NCBI GenBank assembly: GCA_964578745.1
Contig: CAZODZ010000003.1
Span: 1 to 64,000 of the forward strand
Reading direction: 5' to 3'
DNA: 64,000 nucleotides
Source: SKVJ01 sp964578745
GTDB taxonomy: Bacteria; Chloroflexota; Dehalococcoidia; GIF9; AB-539-J10
The notes under the pieces are model-generated. The model was given only the letters and a program-made list of their open reading frames with translations, was not told the origin of the DNA and did no database searches. The translations under genes and the position numbers were made by a program. Of this stretch, positions 44,038 through 53,195 are shown piece by piece. The number at the start of each line of letters is the position of its first letter. Within the stretch, counting starts at the first letter, position 1.

Positions 44038-45741
44038 ATGGCCCGTGTGCTGAGCTATGCCTATGCAGGTTCGACTACTCCTCTTATCGGTCTTACAATC
44101 CCGGACTGTCTCGATCGCATTGTCGACAGGTATCCCGACAACGAAGCACTTGTAGACGTTCCCACCGACAGGCGGTGGACGTATAAGCGCTTCCGAGAGG
44201 ACTGCCGCCGCATTGCCAAGGCATTCATGGCCATGGGTCTCGAGAGAGGCGACCGTATTGGAATCTGGGCAACCAACCATCCTGAGTGGGTCCTTGTGCA
44301 GTTCGGCAGCGCCATGGCGGGAGTCGTGCTCGTCAATATCAATCCTGCGTACCGAACCCACGAGCTTGAGTACGCCCTGAGGGACTCCGGGGCAAAGTCA
44401 CTGATCCTCGTGGAGCGGTTCAAGAGTTCCGACTATGTTTCGATGGTGTACCAGCTCGCTCCCGAGGCCCGTGAGTCGCAGGTCGGCGAACTGAACGTGT
44501 CAAAGCTGCCCCTCCTGCGCTCGCTTGTGCTCATAGGTGAGAACAGGCACCCCGGGATGTACACATGGCGGGAATTCCTTGAGATTGGAGCCCATATCAG
44601 CGACGCTGCCCTTGCAGAGCGACAAGCATCCCTCGACTTTGATGATGTCATCAACATTCAGTACACGTCCGGCACGACTGGCCTGCCGAAGGGCGCCTCA
44701 CTTACGCACCACAATATCCTCAACAACGGCTTCTTCGCGGGCGAAGGGATGCTGCTGACTCAGAAGGACAGGCTTTGCATACCGGTACCCTTTTATCACT
44801 GCTTCGGCATGGTCCTGGCGAATCTGGCGTGTGTCTCTCACGGTGCAACAATGGTGATTCCGTCCGAGAGCTTCGATGCACGTGCCACTCTTGTCGCCGT
44901 GGAGAAAGAACATTGCACCGCATTGCACGGAGTCCCGACGATGTTCATCGCCGAACTCGAGCATCCAGAGTTCGACTCGTTCACGCTCACGTCTTTGCGG
45001 ACAGGGATCATGGCAGGTGCGCCATGCCCTGTTGAAATAATGCGGAAGGTCATCGACCGCATGCATGCATCCCAGATGACCATTGCGTACGGCGAGACCG
45101 AGGCTTCGCCTATAGCAACGCAGACGCCCGTGGATGCGACAATTGAGGACCGTACGGGCACCGTTGGATTGCCGACGCCGCATGTTGAGCTGAAGATAAT
45201 CGATGCCGAGACGGGTGCGATGGTGCCCTGCGGCACGCAGGGCGAGATATGCTACCGTGGCTACAACATCATGCGTGGATATCACAACAATCCCACGGGT
45301 ACGGCGGAGGTGATAGACGAGGCGGGGTGGCTGCACAGCGGCGACCTGGCGACGATGGACGAGCGTGGCTACTGCAAGATTACCGGCCGTGTGAAGGAGA
45401 TGATCATACGTGGCGGTGAGAACGTCTATCCGCGGGAGATAGAGGAGTTCCTATTCAGCCATCCCAAGATCAGGAACGTGCAGGTGATCGGCGTGCCTGA
45501 TGCGAAGTACGGTGAAGAGATCCAGGCGTGGATAGAGCTGCGTGAAGGAGAGACTGCGACGGAGGAAGAGATCCGCGAGTACTGCAAGGGCCGGATTGCA
45601 CACTACAAGATACCACGGTATGTGAAGTTCGTCACCGAGTTCCCGATGACGGTCACCGGCAAAATACAGAAGTACAAGATGCGCGAGGTGGCCATCAGGG
45701 AACTCGGCCTCGAGCATGTCGCTGACACAAAGATGGCGTAA
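44038..45741 (+). CDS. Acyl-CoA synthetase (AMP-forming), FadD-like
   Basis: The ATG at 44038 follows AAGGAGGGGGGAG and gives 567 aa; the frame opens upstream at 43975. The adenylation P-loop YTSGTTGLPKGASLTHHN is near residue 205, YGETEASPI near 340, and the C-terminal hinge with the catalytic Lys lies in GKIQKYKMREVA. It activates a fatty or aryl acid to the CoA ester. It fits the CoA-dependent degradation genes at 52-56 kb. A bidirectional hairpin follows the stop. Confidence 0.9.
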   Translation: MARVLSYAYAGSTTPLIGLTIPDCLDRIVDRYPDNEALVDVPTDRRWTYKRFREDCRRIAKAFMAMGLERGDRIGIWATNHPEWVLVQFGSAMAGVVLVNINPAYRTHELEYALRDSGAKSLILVERFKSSDYVSMVYQLAPEARESQVGELNVSKLPLLRSLVLIGENRHPGMYTWREFLEIGAHISDAALAERQASLDFDDVINIQYTSGTTGLPKGASLTHHNILNNGFFAGEGMLLTQKDRLCIPVPFYHCFGMVLANLACVSHGATMVIPSESFDARATLVAVEKEHCTALHGVPTMFIAELEHPEFDSFTLTSLRTGIMAGAPCPVEIMRKVIDRMHASQMTIAYGETEASPIATQTPVDATIEDRTGTVGLPTPHVELKIIDAETGAMVPCGTQGEICYRGYNIMRGYHNNPTGTAEVIDEAGWLHSGDLATMDERGYCKITGRVKEMIIRGGENVYPREIEEFLFSHPKIRNVQVIGVPDAKYGEEIQAWIELREGETATEEEIREYCKGRIAHYKIPRYVKFVTEFPMTVTGKIQKYKMREVAIRELGLEHVADTKMA

Positions 45742-45752
45742 ACACGTGCGAT

Positions 45753-45779
45753 GACAGGGACGGCGGTGCCGTCCCTGTC
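45753..45779. terminator. Bidirectional hairpin between convergent genes
   Basis: A perfect 12-bp stem (GACAGGGACGGC and its complement) with a 3-base loop lies between the acyl-CoA synthetase stop (45741) and the 2-hydroxyacid dehydrogenase stop (45793). Neither side has a real U-run, so it may work with Rho or only as an mRNA 3' stabiliser. Confidence 0.6.
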
Positions 45780-45792
45780 TGGCAATGTCGCG

Positions 45793-46761
45793 CTATCTGG
45801 ATACGGGCTGATTGACCAGGTTGGGAGGTGTCTTTCCTTCAAGGGCGGCCATGATATTCCGCACCGCCACGTGTGCCATGTTGGTCCTTGTTTCCCAGGA
45901 GCCGCTGCCGATATGCGGCGTGAGTACCACGTTGGTGAGGCTGGTCAGGCCCGGTGTAAGCTCAGGTTCCTTCTCGAAGACGTCGAGTGCCGCGCCAGCG
46001 ATTGTTCCTGCACGGAGTGCCTCAACGAGTGCCTGCTCATCGACGACCGGGCCACGGGAAACGTTCACCAGGAAAGCTGTCGGCTTCATCAGGGACAACC
46101 GGCGGGCGTCGATGAGGTGTCTCGTCTCGTCTGTGAGAGGCACGTAGAGCGAGACAAAGTCCGATTCGGCCAGCAGCGTGTCGAGGTCGGAATATGTCGC
46201 CTGCAGCTCCTGCTCTCTCTCAGGTGGCAAGCGGTTGCGGTTGTGGTATAGCACGCGCATGCCGAAGCCGAGTGCGCGGCGTCCCACAGCCTGACCAATG
46301 CGTCCAAAGCCCACGATGCCGATTGTCTTTCCCCACACATCGGAGCCGAGCATGGCGAATGGCTTGAAACCCTTGAATTGTCCGGCGCGCACATAAGCAT
46401 CGGCTTCCACGACCCTGCGTGCCACCGCCATGAGAATCGCCCATGACAGGTCAGCCGTCGTCTCTGTGAGAACATCGGGTGTGTTGGTCACCATGATGCC
46501 CTTCTGCGCTGCGTAGTCGGCATCTATGTTGTTGTAGCCGACGCCCCAGTTGGCGATTATCTTGAGACGCGGGCCGACCTGGTCCAGTATCTCCTTGTCG
46601 ACGCGGCTGCCGACGCAGAGGAATGCGTCCGCTTCCTTCAGACGGGCCACAAGCTCTTCCCGCGAGGGGAGACCCTCGCCTTCGTACGAAACGACGGTGT
46701 GTTTCTGGCGCAAGCGTTCGAGCGCTACTTCCGGCAACCAGAACGAAACATATACCTTCAT
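45793..46761 (-). CDS. D-isomer-specific 2-hydroxyacid dehydrogenase
   Basis: The ATG at 46761 follows GGAGGACAAC and gives 322 aa. NAD-binding GIVGFGRIGQAVGRRALGFG sits near 150; catalytic Arg is in NVSRGPVVDE, Glu in DVFEKEPEL and His in LTPHIGSGSWETR. It resembles glyoxylate reductase / D-lactate or phosphoglycerate-type enzymes; there is no C-terminal ACT domain, so it is not a classical SerA. It is the last gene of the pdxS operon and may be expressed from it. Confidence 0.88.
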   Translation of the reverse strand: MKVYVSFWLPEVALERLRQKHTVVSYEGEGLPSREELVARLKEADAFLCVGSRVDKEILDQVGPRLKIIANWGVGYNNIDADYAAQKGIMVTNTPDVLTETTADLSWAILMAVARRVVEADAYVRAGQFKGFKPFAMLGSDVWGKTIGIVGFGRIGQAVGRRALGFGMRVLYHNRNRLPPEREQELQATYSDLDTLLAESDFVSLYVPLTDETRHLIDARRLSLMKPTAFLVNVSRGPVVDEQALVEALRAGTIAGAALDVFEKEPELTPGLTSLTNVVLTPHIGSGSWETRTNMAHVAVRNIMAALEGKTPPNLVNQPVSR

Positions 46762-46813
46762 GTTGTCCTCCTTCTTCGGGTGGAGTATTGCAGGTCCCTG
46801 AAGACCGGTCCGG

Positions 46814-47182
46814 CTATTCCACCGGTACGGCGTTTTCAACTATATCAGCGCGCGTCTGTTGTCCGTCAGAGTCGAGTTCAACGGCCACAACGTCGATGCG
46901 CCACGCACGGTCGTGCATCTCCCCATGCGACGCCACGTAGTCAAGCGCGCAGGCGACCAGCTTGTCTCTCTTACGCTTTGTCACAGATTCCTCCGGTGTG
47001 CCGAAATTTCTCGACGTCCGTGTGCGCACCTCTACGAATACGAGGCAGTCTTTCCTTCGCGCGACGATGTCTATCTCCCCGAGACGTACACGTACGTTCG
47101 TCTCCAGTATCTTGTATCCCCGTTTCTTCAGGAGCGCTCGCGCAATCTCTTCACCTCGCCTTCCGACGGTGAGGTGGTTCAC
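46814..47182 (-). CDS. yraN: UPF0102 family protein YraN
   Basis: Length 122 aa. GRRGEEIARALLKKRGY, LGEIDIVARRKDCLVFVEV and the GTPEESVTKRKRDKL segment make up the restriction-endonuclease-like fold of UPF0102/YraN proteins; the acids of GEID and FVEV are the expected metal ligands. Some relatives act as nucleases in competence or DNA repair. It overlaps rnhB by 4 bases (ATGA). Pairing with rnhB is common in bacteria. Confidence 0.9.
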   Translation of the reverse strand: MNHLTVGRRGEEIARALLKKRGYKILETNVRVRLGEIDIVARRKDCLVFVEVRTRTSRNFGTPEESVTKRKRDKLVACALDYVASHGEMHDRAWRIDVVAVELDSDGQQTRADIVENAVPVE

Positions 47183-47838
47183 AGCAGACCTCCCAGGACA
47201 AGGCAGACCGGCTGGAAGGTCGTTCGATGTATTGGGCAGGCGCCTAGCTCGAAGAGTCGCTCCATGTGGTGTGCGGTTGCGTACCCCTTGTTGTTTCGGA
47301 ACCCGTATTCGGGGTACTGAGAGTCGAACTCCACCATCAGGCGATCACGCGTAACCTTGGCGATGATCGATGCACACGCTATGGAGAAGCAGAGAGAGTC
47401 GCCTCTGACAATGCCTTCCTGAGGGATGTGTAACTGTGGAACTACCATCCAGTCGATGAGCGCGGCACGTGGGCGCACTGAGAGTCCCCTGATTGCAGCG
47501 TACATCGCCTTCCTGGTGGCGCCGACGATCCCTATCTTGTCGATTACCTCAGACCCAACAACACCAACCGCGGCTGACTGCGCATGGGCCATGATGAGTC
47601 CGTAAAGCTGTTCGCGGGCTGCCGGTGACAGTTCTTTGCTGTCCCGCACGTCGTGGCACCAGGAGATATCGCTACTCCAATCGGCGACGACTGCGCCCGC
47701 GACAACCGGCCCGGCGAGTGCTCCTCTTCCTGCTTCGTCAACGCCGACGACCGGCCACAGGCCGCGCTCAAGCATGAGCAGTTCGCGTTCGGCAGTCGGT
47801 GCTGATCGCCTCGATGACATGTTACTGCTGGTCACCAT
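47179..47838 (-). CDS. rnhB: Ribonuclease HII
   Basis: Length 219 aa. VVGVDEAGRGALAGPVVAGAV is the RNase HII signature with the first two catalytic acids, and RDSKELSPAAREQLY carries the next. AYATAHHMERL-type ends (GYATAHHMERL here) match. It cuts RNA in RNA-DNA hybrids and single ribonucleotides in DNA. It overlaps mnmA by 7 bases and yraN by 4. A shorter start (MSSRRSA) would also be possible. Confidence 0.94.
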   Translation of the reverse strand: MVTSSNMSSRRSAPTAERELLMLERGLWPVVGVDEAGRGALAGPVVAGAVVADWSSDISWCHDVRDSKELSPAAREQLYGLIMAHAQSAAVGVVGSEVIDKIGIVGATRKAMYAAIRGLSVRPRAALIDWMVVPQLHIPQEGIVRGDSLCFSIACASIIAKVTRDRLMVEFDSQYPEYGFRNNKGYATAHHMERLFELGACPIHRTTFQPVCLVLGGLL

Positions 47839-48863
47839 GCTGCCTTGAGGATACCCCCTCCGAGCACGGTTTCTCCATTGTACACGACAAGTGACTGCCC
47901 AGGGGCGACTGCTTTCTGTGGCTCATGGAATTTCACGTGCGCTGTGGTGCCCAGGACCTCTATGTCCGCAGCTACGGCTCGGGCGCGGTAGCGCACGCGT
48001 ACCTCGCTACTGAATCTGTGGGAGGGGGCATGTCCGGCGATCCATGCGAGATCAGTGATGATAGCCGAGCCGGCATATAGTTCATGTTCGGGGCCGACCA
48101 CGAGCTGGTTCTCTTCCGGGCGAATTGCTGTGACGTACGCAGGATAGCCGAGGGAGAGCTTGAGTCCGTGCCGCTGGCCGACCGTGTAGAACGGTAAGCC
48201 TCTGTGCTTTCCGAGAACACGGCGTGAACTGTCGACCACGGGTCCCGGCTGCGCTCCGACGCGTGCGGCGACGAAACTGTGATAGCTCCGGTCATTGATG
48301 AAACACAGGTCGGCGCTGGGCCTGCTGATGGGCAGGCCCAGCCCGGAGATGCGGGTATGCACGTCGGCCCGCATCATACGCCCAAGTGGCATGACTGTTC
48401 TCGCGAGTGCATTGTGCCCGACCCGGTAGAGGAAATAGGACTGGTCGGCCCTGTGGTCGACCCCTCTTAACAGACGCGTTCCTTCCACACTGTCTTCCGT
48501 GCGTGCGTAGTGGCCCGTTGCCATCAGGTCAGCCCCCAGTCGCCGCGCCTCTGCCAGCAGTGCACCAAACTTGATAGCGGCGTTGCATCTGACGCACGGG
48601 TTGGGCGTTCGACCTTCTGCATATTCCGTGCAGAAAGGGTCGATCACATGGTATGCGAACTCTCTCGAGAGGTCGACCGTGTGCAACTGGATTCCAAGTA
48701 GTGTGGCAACGGCGAGGGCTGCGTTACTGTGCCCTTCCGTATGCGGGGAGCGACTGAACACAGCATGTAGCGCGAAGACGTCAAACCCTTCTTCGAGGAG
48801 CATATGAGCTGCCAGTGCCGAATCCGCACCGCCGCTTAGTGCAACTGCAACACGCTGTGCCAT
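47832..48863 (-). CDS. mnmA: tRNA-specific 2-thiouridylase MnmA
   Basis: The ATG at 48863 gives 343 aa, slightly short for MnmA. The PP-loop is VALSGGADSALAAHML (usually SGGVDSS, here with Ala), the catalytic Cys is in TPNPCVRCNAAIKFG and the second Cys in SADLCFIND. The C-terminal barrel covers about 220-343. It thiolates U34 of tRNA-Lys, -Glu and -Gln with sulfur from a persulfide relay. Operon gene between tmk and rnhB. Confidence 0.92.
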   Translation of the reverse strand: MAQRVAVALSGGADSALAAHMLLEEGFDVFALHAVFSRSPHTEGHSNAALAVATLLGIQLHTVDLSREFAYHVIDPFCTEYAEGRTPNPCVRCNAAIKFGALLAEARRLGADLMATGHYARTEDSVEGTRLLRGVDHRADQSYFLYRVGHNALARTVMPLGRMMRADVHTRISGLGLPISRPSADLCFINDRSYHSFVAARVGAQPGPVVDSSRRVLGKHRGLPFYTVGQRHGLKLSLGYPAYVTAIRPEENQLVVGPEHELYAGSAIITDLAWIAGHAPSHRFSSEVRVRYRARAVAADIEVLGTTAHVKFHEPQKAVAPGQSLVVYNGETVLGGGILKAAW

Positions 48864-48910
48864 GCTGAAGGTCTTTCCTGGGTCCGGTGGCTTGGTCGCA
48901 ACGCGAGTTT

Positions 48911-49555
48911 TCAAGGTGTCGCAGCGTGTCCGAGGAGCCGCGCGACATGTGCCCAAACTGTATATGCTGTCTCTTCGATGGGCTTCAGCCCGTTCAGCAC
49001 CACCCACCGCTCCGACTCGGCGGTGGCGAGGGCGAGGTAGCCATCGCGCACGCGTCGGTGGAAGCCGTCGTCCTCCATCTCGAAGCGGTCGGGTGCCTTT
49101 CTCTTACGTTTCAATGCCTGTTCCGGCGGGACATCAAGCAGAAAGACGATATCCGGCCTGAGGCCCATTGTCGCGACGCTGTTCACAGCGTGAACTGTTG
49201 CCAATTCGATTCCGCGGCCGTATCCCTGGTAGGCAATGCTCGAAGCGGCGTACCGATCGCACACTACGGTAGCCCCCGCCCGCAGCGCGGGAAGAAGGAC
49301 CTCACGGGTCAGCTGAGCCCTGGCAGCGCCGAAGAGGAGCAGTTCAGTTGTCGGCTCGATTGAAGTTTTGCGGGACGTGATAAGCGCTCGCCTGAGTTCT
49401 TCGCCGATTGCAGTGCCGCCGGGTTCATATGTGGCGACTGCCTTATGTCCATTCTCTCTCAGGCGCCGCACAAGCCTATCAACCTGCGTGCTCTTGCCCG
49501 ACCCTTCGCATCCCTCGAAGACGATAAACAGACCCGCGCGACTAGCGATGGCCAC
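48911..49555 (-). CDS. tmk: Thymidylate kinase
   Basis: The GTG at 49555 is preferred: it is preceded by GAGAGG and gives 214 aa, the usual length; a longer start would overlap deep into the upstream ATPase. The P-loop is FEGCEGSGKSTQVDRL, the DRY-type motif is VCDRYAASSIAYQGYGRG, and the lid is near residue 150 (KRKRKAPDRFE). It phosphorylates dTMP to dTDP. The first bases overlap the end of the SpoIIIAA-like gene. Confidence 0.93.
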   Translation of the reverse strand: MAIASRAGLFIVFEGCEGSGKSTQVDRLVRRLRENGHKAVATYEPGGTAIGEELRRALITSRKTSIEPTTELLLFGAARAQLTREVLLPALRAGATVVCDRYAASSIAYQGYGRGIELATVHAVNSVATMGLRPDIVFLLDVPPEQALKRKRKAPDRFEMEDDGFHRRVRDGYLALATAESERWVVLNGLKPIEETAYTVWAHVARLLGHAATP

Positions 49556-50969
49556 GGACCGCCTCTCTCCCTGAGCGCGAGCTGCCGTTGCCCCCGCCTC
49601 TTTCACCGCTCAGAAGCTGCTGCAATTGCTGCACGTAGCCGGCACGTGTCGGGCCCGGCGTGATTGTGAGCAAGGCCTGCCGCAATTGCGACATGTCATT
49701 GTTCTTCAACACGTACACAGGTATACCGAGGGCTTCTGCATCACGTATCCTCTGTGACTTACGGCGGTAGTGTGTCCTAGTTGTCAGGAAGAGGTCCGAT
49801 GCCTGTATATCGTCGACCAGCCGTATCGGCAGATGTTCCCGTCGCGCGGCGCTCTCCAGGCGTGAACGATTCACCCCGAAGGGGAACACGCGCACCGCCC
49901 GCGCCTCGTGTGCCGGCGCAAGAGGGTGCATGACGTGCTCGACCGCTTCCTCCCGCTCAGGAGAGACCAATTGAAGTTCGCGCTGCACGCGGTCCTGGGC
50001 GTCGACCCAGCGCAGTTCTGTACGCACCGGACGCTGGTGCAGGATGTTGTCGACCGCCTCCAGCACGTTCTGATGGACCGCGACTCGATAGTAATCGAGA
50101 ATTTCGACGACAACGTCGAATGTCGGAGGAGCCTTACGTTCAAGTACAGACTTCTGCGTGCCACGGCGGCGCGCCTCTTCATCGCCGAGCGTAACGGTCT
50201 GTGTCCCTCCGACAAGGTCTGAAAGGGTTGGGTTCAATATCAGGTTCTCGAGTGAGTTTCCGTGTGCAGTGCCGACGAGCTGCACACCACGCTCGGCGAT
50301 CGTGCGTGCTGCTTGTGCCTCGAGTTCCGTGCCTATCTCGTCGATGATGATTACTTCGGGCATGTGGTTCTCAACCGCCTCGATCATCACCGCGTGCTGC
50401 CGCTCGGGCACAGATACCTGCATGCGCCGAGCATGGCCGATAGCGGGATGAGGGATATCACCATCGCCGGCAATCTCGTTCGACGTATCTATTATGATGA
50501 CACGCCTGCCTGCATTGTCTGCAAGTATACGTGCAACCTCTCGCAACATCGTTGTCTTGCCTACCCCGGGGCGGCCCAGCAGGAGGATGTTCTGCCCCGA
50601 TTCGATGAGATCGGCTATCATGTCGACCATTCCGAACACAGCTCGCCCGACTCGGCAAGTGAGACCGATTATAGTCCCCCGTCGGTTGCGGATGGCGGAG
50701 ATGCGGTGCAGCGTACGTTCGATACCAGCTCTGTTGTCAGTTGTAAATGTGCCGATGCGGGAGACCACGTACGCAATATCACTCTGGTTGACTTCCTTCG
50801 TGCCGATGCGGACTGTGCCTCTGGGGAGACGGGCCTCGGGTACCGAGCCGAGATCAAGCACGATCTCTAGGAGTTCGTTCAGGTCGGGTTGTTGGCACAA
50901 AGGCTCACGGACATACGCGGGAAGAACGTCCAACAGAGCGTCCAGATCGTCAGCTACTATCTGTCGCAA
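49542..50969 (-). CDS. SpoIIIAA/Ycf45-like AAA ATPase with C-terminal nucleic-acid-binding domain
   Basis: I use the TTG at 50969, 10 bases after the pdxS stop, giving 475 aa; the frame stays open into pdxS. The P-loop is LLLGRPGVGKTTMLREVAR (about 135), followed by the switch IIIDTSNEIAGDGDIPH and the ERQHAVMIEAVENHMPEVII Walker B region. The C-terminal domain (about 350-475) matches the Ycf45 tail thought to bind single-stranded nucleic acid. In spore formers SpoIIIAA powers a secretion-like complex; the role here is unknown. Confidence 0.82.
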   Translation of the reverse strand: MRQIVADDLDALLDVLPAYVREPLCQQPDLNELLEIVLDLGSVPEARLPRGTVRIGTKEVNQSDIAYVVSRIGTFTTDNRAGIERTLHRISAIRNRRGTIIGLTCRVGRAVFGMVDMIADLIESGQNILLLGRPGVGKTTMLREVARILADNAGRRVIIIDTSNEIAGDGDIPHPAIGHARRMQVSVPERQHAVMIEAVENHMPEVIIIDEIGTELEAQAARTIAERGVQLVGTAHGNSLENLILNPTLSDLVGGTQTVTLGDEEARRRGTQKSVLERKAPPTFDVVVEILDYYRVAVHQNVLEAVDNILHQRPVRTELRWVDAQDRVQRELQLVSPEREEAVEHVMHPLAPAHEARAVRVFPFGVNRSRLESAARREHLPIRLVDDIQASDLFLTTRTHYRRKSQRIRDAEALGIPVYVLKNNDMSQLRQALLTITPGPTRAGYVQQLQQLLSGERGGGNGSSRSGREAVRGHR

Positions 50970-50979
50970 ATGTATCCTG

Positions 50980-51861
50980 TTACCAGCCTCGTGAAGAAAG
51001 CAGTTCCTGCTGCGGTATCGACGCAATCTCGAGCCCGGGCATGGCTTCTCCAAGTCCCTTCGACACGCGTGCTAGGACTTCGGGATCCTGATAGTGTGTC
51101 ACCGCCTCAACAATCGCCTTTGCACGAGCGCTGGGATTGCTCGACTTGAATATGCCGGAGCCCACGAAGACTCCATCCGCGCCCAGCTGCATCATGAGGG
51201 CCGCGTCAGCGGGCGTCGCCACTCCGCCTGCCGCGAAGTTGACTACCGGCAGCCTGCCTGTCTCGTGAAGGTCCATCACCAGCTGCAGTGGTGCGCCCAG
51301 CAGTTTCGCCTCGGTCACCAGTTCTTCCCTGGGCAGAGACTTGACACGGCGTATGCCATCCTGCACCGCACGCATGTGGCGCACGGCCTCCACTATGTTA
51401 CCAGTGCCTGCCTCTCCCTTGGTGCGGATCATGGCGGCACCCTCCGCGATACGGCGCAGCGCCTCTCCGAGGTCGCGGCAGCCGCACACGAACGGTACGC
51501 GGAATTCGTGTTTCCACACGTGGAAGCTCTCGTCCGCAGGAGTGAGCACCTCCGATTCGTCGATGAAATCGACCCCGAGAGCCTCTAGGACCTGTGCCTC
51601 AACGAAGTGACCTATACGGCATTTTGCCATAACGGGAATGCTCACTGCTTCCATTATCGCGGTGATTACCGTCGGGTCGGCCATGCGTGCGACCCCACCG
51701 GCGGCCCGGATATCGGCTGGCACCCGCTCGAGGGCCATCACGGCACATGCACCTGCGTCCTCGGCTATGCGAGCCTGTTCTGGTGTGACCACATCCATGA
51801 TAACCCCGCCCTTGAGGGATTGGGCGAGACCACTCTTTGTCCTGAACGTGCTCTTCTCCAT
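50980..51861 (-). CDS. pdxS: Pyridoxal 5'-phosphate synthase, PdxS subunit
   Basis: Length 293 aa, classic PdxS. KSGLAQSLKGGVIMDVV at the start, VMAKCRIGHF with the first catalytic Lys, IDESEVLTPAD, and RTKGEAGTGNIVEAVRHMR with the second Lys and phosphate site. It builds PLP from ribose 5-phosphate, glyceraldehyde 3-phosphate and ammonia. PdxT, the ammonia-supplying glutaminase, normally follows but is not here. The start lacks a Shine-Dalgarno sequence and the message appears leaderless. Confidence 0.97.
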   Translation of the reverse strand: MEKSTFRTKSGLAQSLKGGVIMDVVTPEQARIAEDAGACAVMALERVPADIRAAGGVARMADPTVITAIMEAVSIPVMAKCRIGHFVEAQVLEALGVDFIDESEVLTPADESFHVWKHEFRVPFVCGCRDLGEALRRIAEGAAMIRTKGEAGTGNIVEAVRHMRAVQDGIRRVKSLPREELVTEAKLLGAPLQLVMDLHETGRLPVVNFAAGGVATPADAALMMQLGADGVFVGSGIFKSSNPSARAKAIVEAVTHYQDPEVLARVSKGLGEAMPGLEIASIPQQELLSSRGW

Positions 51862-51867
51862 GGCGTT

Positions 51868-51896
51868 ATTATAGGTCAGCCTCCCGAGGGACGCAA
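51868..51896 (-). promoter_or_regulatory. pdxS operon promoter, leaderless
   Basis: On the minus strand: TTGCGT (51891-51896), 17 bases, perfect TATAAT (51868-51873), then 6 bases to the pdxS ATG. This sets transcription start on the A of the ATG. The same TTGCGT with a 17-base spacer occurs before rel. Confidence 0.7.
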
Positions 51897-51970
51897 AGCC
51901 TCCGCCGTTACAGGAAGTAAGCGGCCGGACCGGGTTCAGGCCAGCCGAGGGTCGTATTGTTGACAGGTGT

Positions 51971-53161
51971 CTAGCCTTTCTCGTTGCCTGCGATGATTAC
52001 GCTCACGCTGGCGGTTGCCGGTGTACCTCCAAGATTATGGGTCAGGCCGAGCTTGGGGTTCTTAACCTGGCGCTTGTCGGCTTTTCCCTGAAGCTGCTTG
52101 TAGACCTCATACATCATGCGGAGACCGCTCGCGCCGATGGGATGCCCGAAGCATTTCAGTCCGCCGTCTGTATTCACCGGCAGGCCACCCTCAAGTGTGA
52201 AGAACCCCGATTCCACGTCTTCCGGCGCCTTTCCCCGCTCGCTGAACTTGAGGTCCTCCATGATGACCAGCTCGGTGATGGTGAAGCAGTCGTGCACCTC
52301 GGCGATGCTTATCTCCTCGCGAGGGTTCTTGATACCCGCCTCTGCGTAGGCACGTTCGCCGGCCCTCACGGTTTCTTCAACGTGGGTCCAGTCGAACTTC
52401 GGGTTCATGTATCCTTCGTATGGGCCGACCGCGATCTGGAGCGCCTTCAGGTAGATTGGGTCGGGTCGGAAGTTCTTCGCCATGTCTGCACGCGTCACGA
52501 TTGCTGCGGCAGCGCCGTCACTTACGCCGCAACAGTCGAACAGCCCGAGTGGCCACGCCACCATCGGTGCCGCAAGCACCTTCTCCAGTGTGACCTCCGA
52601 CTGGAAGTGCGCCTTGGGCGCAAGCGCGCCGTTGTGGTGGTTCTTGACGGCGATCTGACCAATGATGCGCTTTCCTTCCTCCGGGCTGAGGCCGTACCTG
52701 TCGAAGTATTTGGTTGCCATCATGGCGAAATGTCCCGGCGGGCTGTATGTGCGGGTCCTGTACGTATTCTGCTGCCGGCGGAACAACTCGAAGTCGGGGA
52801 GTCCGCTGTATCCAGAGTCCTTGAGCTTCTCCACTCCGACGGCAAGAGCAATGTCGCACGCTCCGGAGGCGACCGCATAGCAAGCGTTGCGCAGTGCGTC
52901 CGACCCGGTTGCGCAGGCGTTCTCGACACGTGTGACAGGTATGTAGTCGAGCTTGAGCGCGCGTGACAGCATCTGTCCGGTCCATTCGGTCACATATGTT
53001 CCGAGCCACGCGGCCTGGATGTCCTTCGGGTCGATACCTGCGTCCTCGTAGGCCTCGTAGACGCTGTCGACTATCATGTCGTCGGCGCTCTTATCCCAGT
53101 TTTCTCCGAACTTGGAGCAACCCATCCCGATGATTGCTACCCTGTCCTTGATTCCGTCCAT
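51971..53161 (-). CDS. Thiolase, SCP2/acetoacetyl-CoA type
   Basis: Length 396 aa. The nucleophile Cys is in VENACATGSDALRNA (about 89), the catalytic His and second Cys are in the VHDCFTITELV (about 293) and CFGHPIGASGLRM (about 345) region, and HNLGGTPATASV ends the chain. This is the SCP2-like branch whose partners carry DUF35 (Zn-ribbon/OB-fold) domains, as in archaeal thiolase/HMG-CoA synthase complexes and BbsAB. It is the last gene of the operon; a GAGGTGA Shine-Dalgarno sequence precedes the ATG. Confidence 0.9.
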   Translation of the reverse strand: MDGIKDRVAIIGMGCSKFGENWDKSADDMIVDSVYEAYEDAGIDPKDIQAAWLGTYVTEWTGQMLSRALKLDYIPVTRVENACATGSDALRNACYAVASGACDIALAVGVEKLKDSGYSGLPDFELFRRQQNTYRTRTYSPPGHFAMMATKYFDRYGLSPEEGKRIIGQIAVKNHHNGALAPKAHFQSEVTLEKVLAAPMVAWPLGLFDCCGVSDGAAAAIVTRADMAKNFRPDPIYLKALQIAVGPYEGYMNPKFDWTHVEETVRAGERAYAEAGIKNPREEISIAEVHDCFTITELVIMEDLKFSERGKAPEDVESGFFTLEGGLPVNTDGGLKCFGHPIGASGLRMMYEVYKQLQGKADKRQVKNPKLGLTHNLGGTPATASVSVIIAGNEKG

Positions 53162-53195
53162 GATTCACCTCATTTTTCTCGCTGGATGTGAGCCT

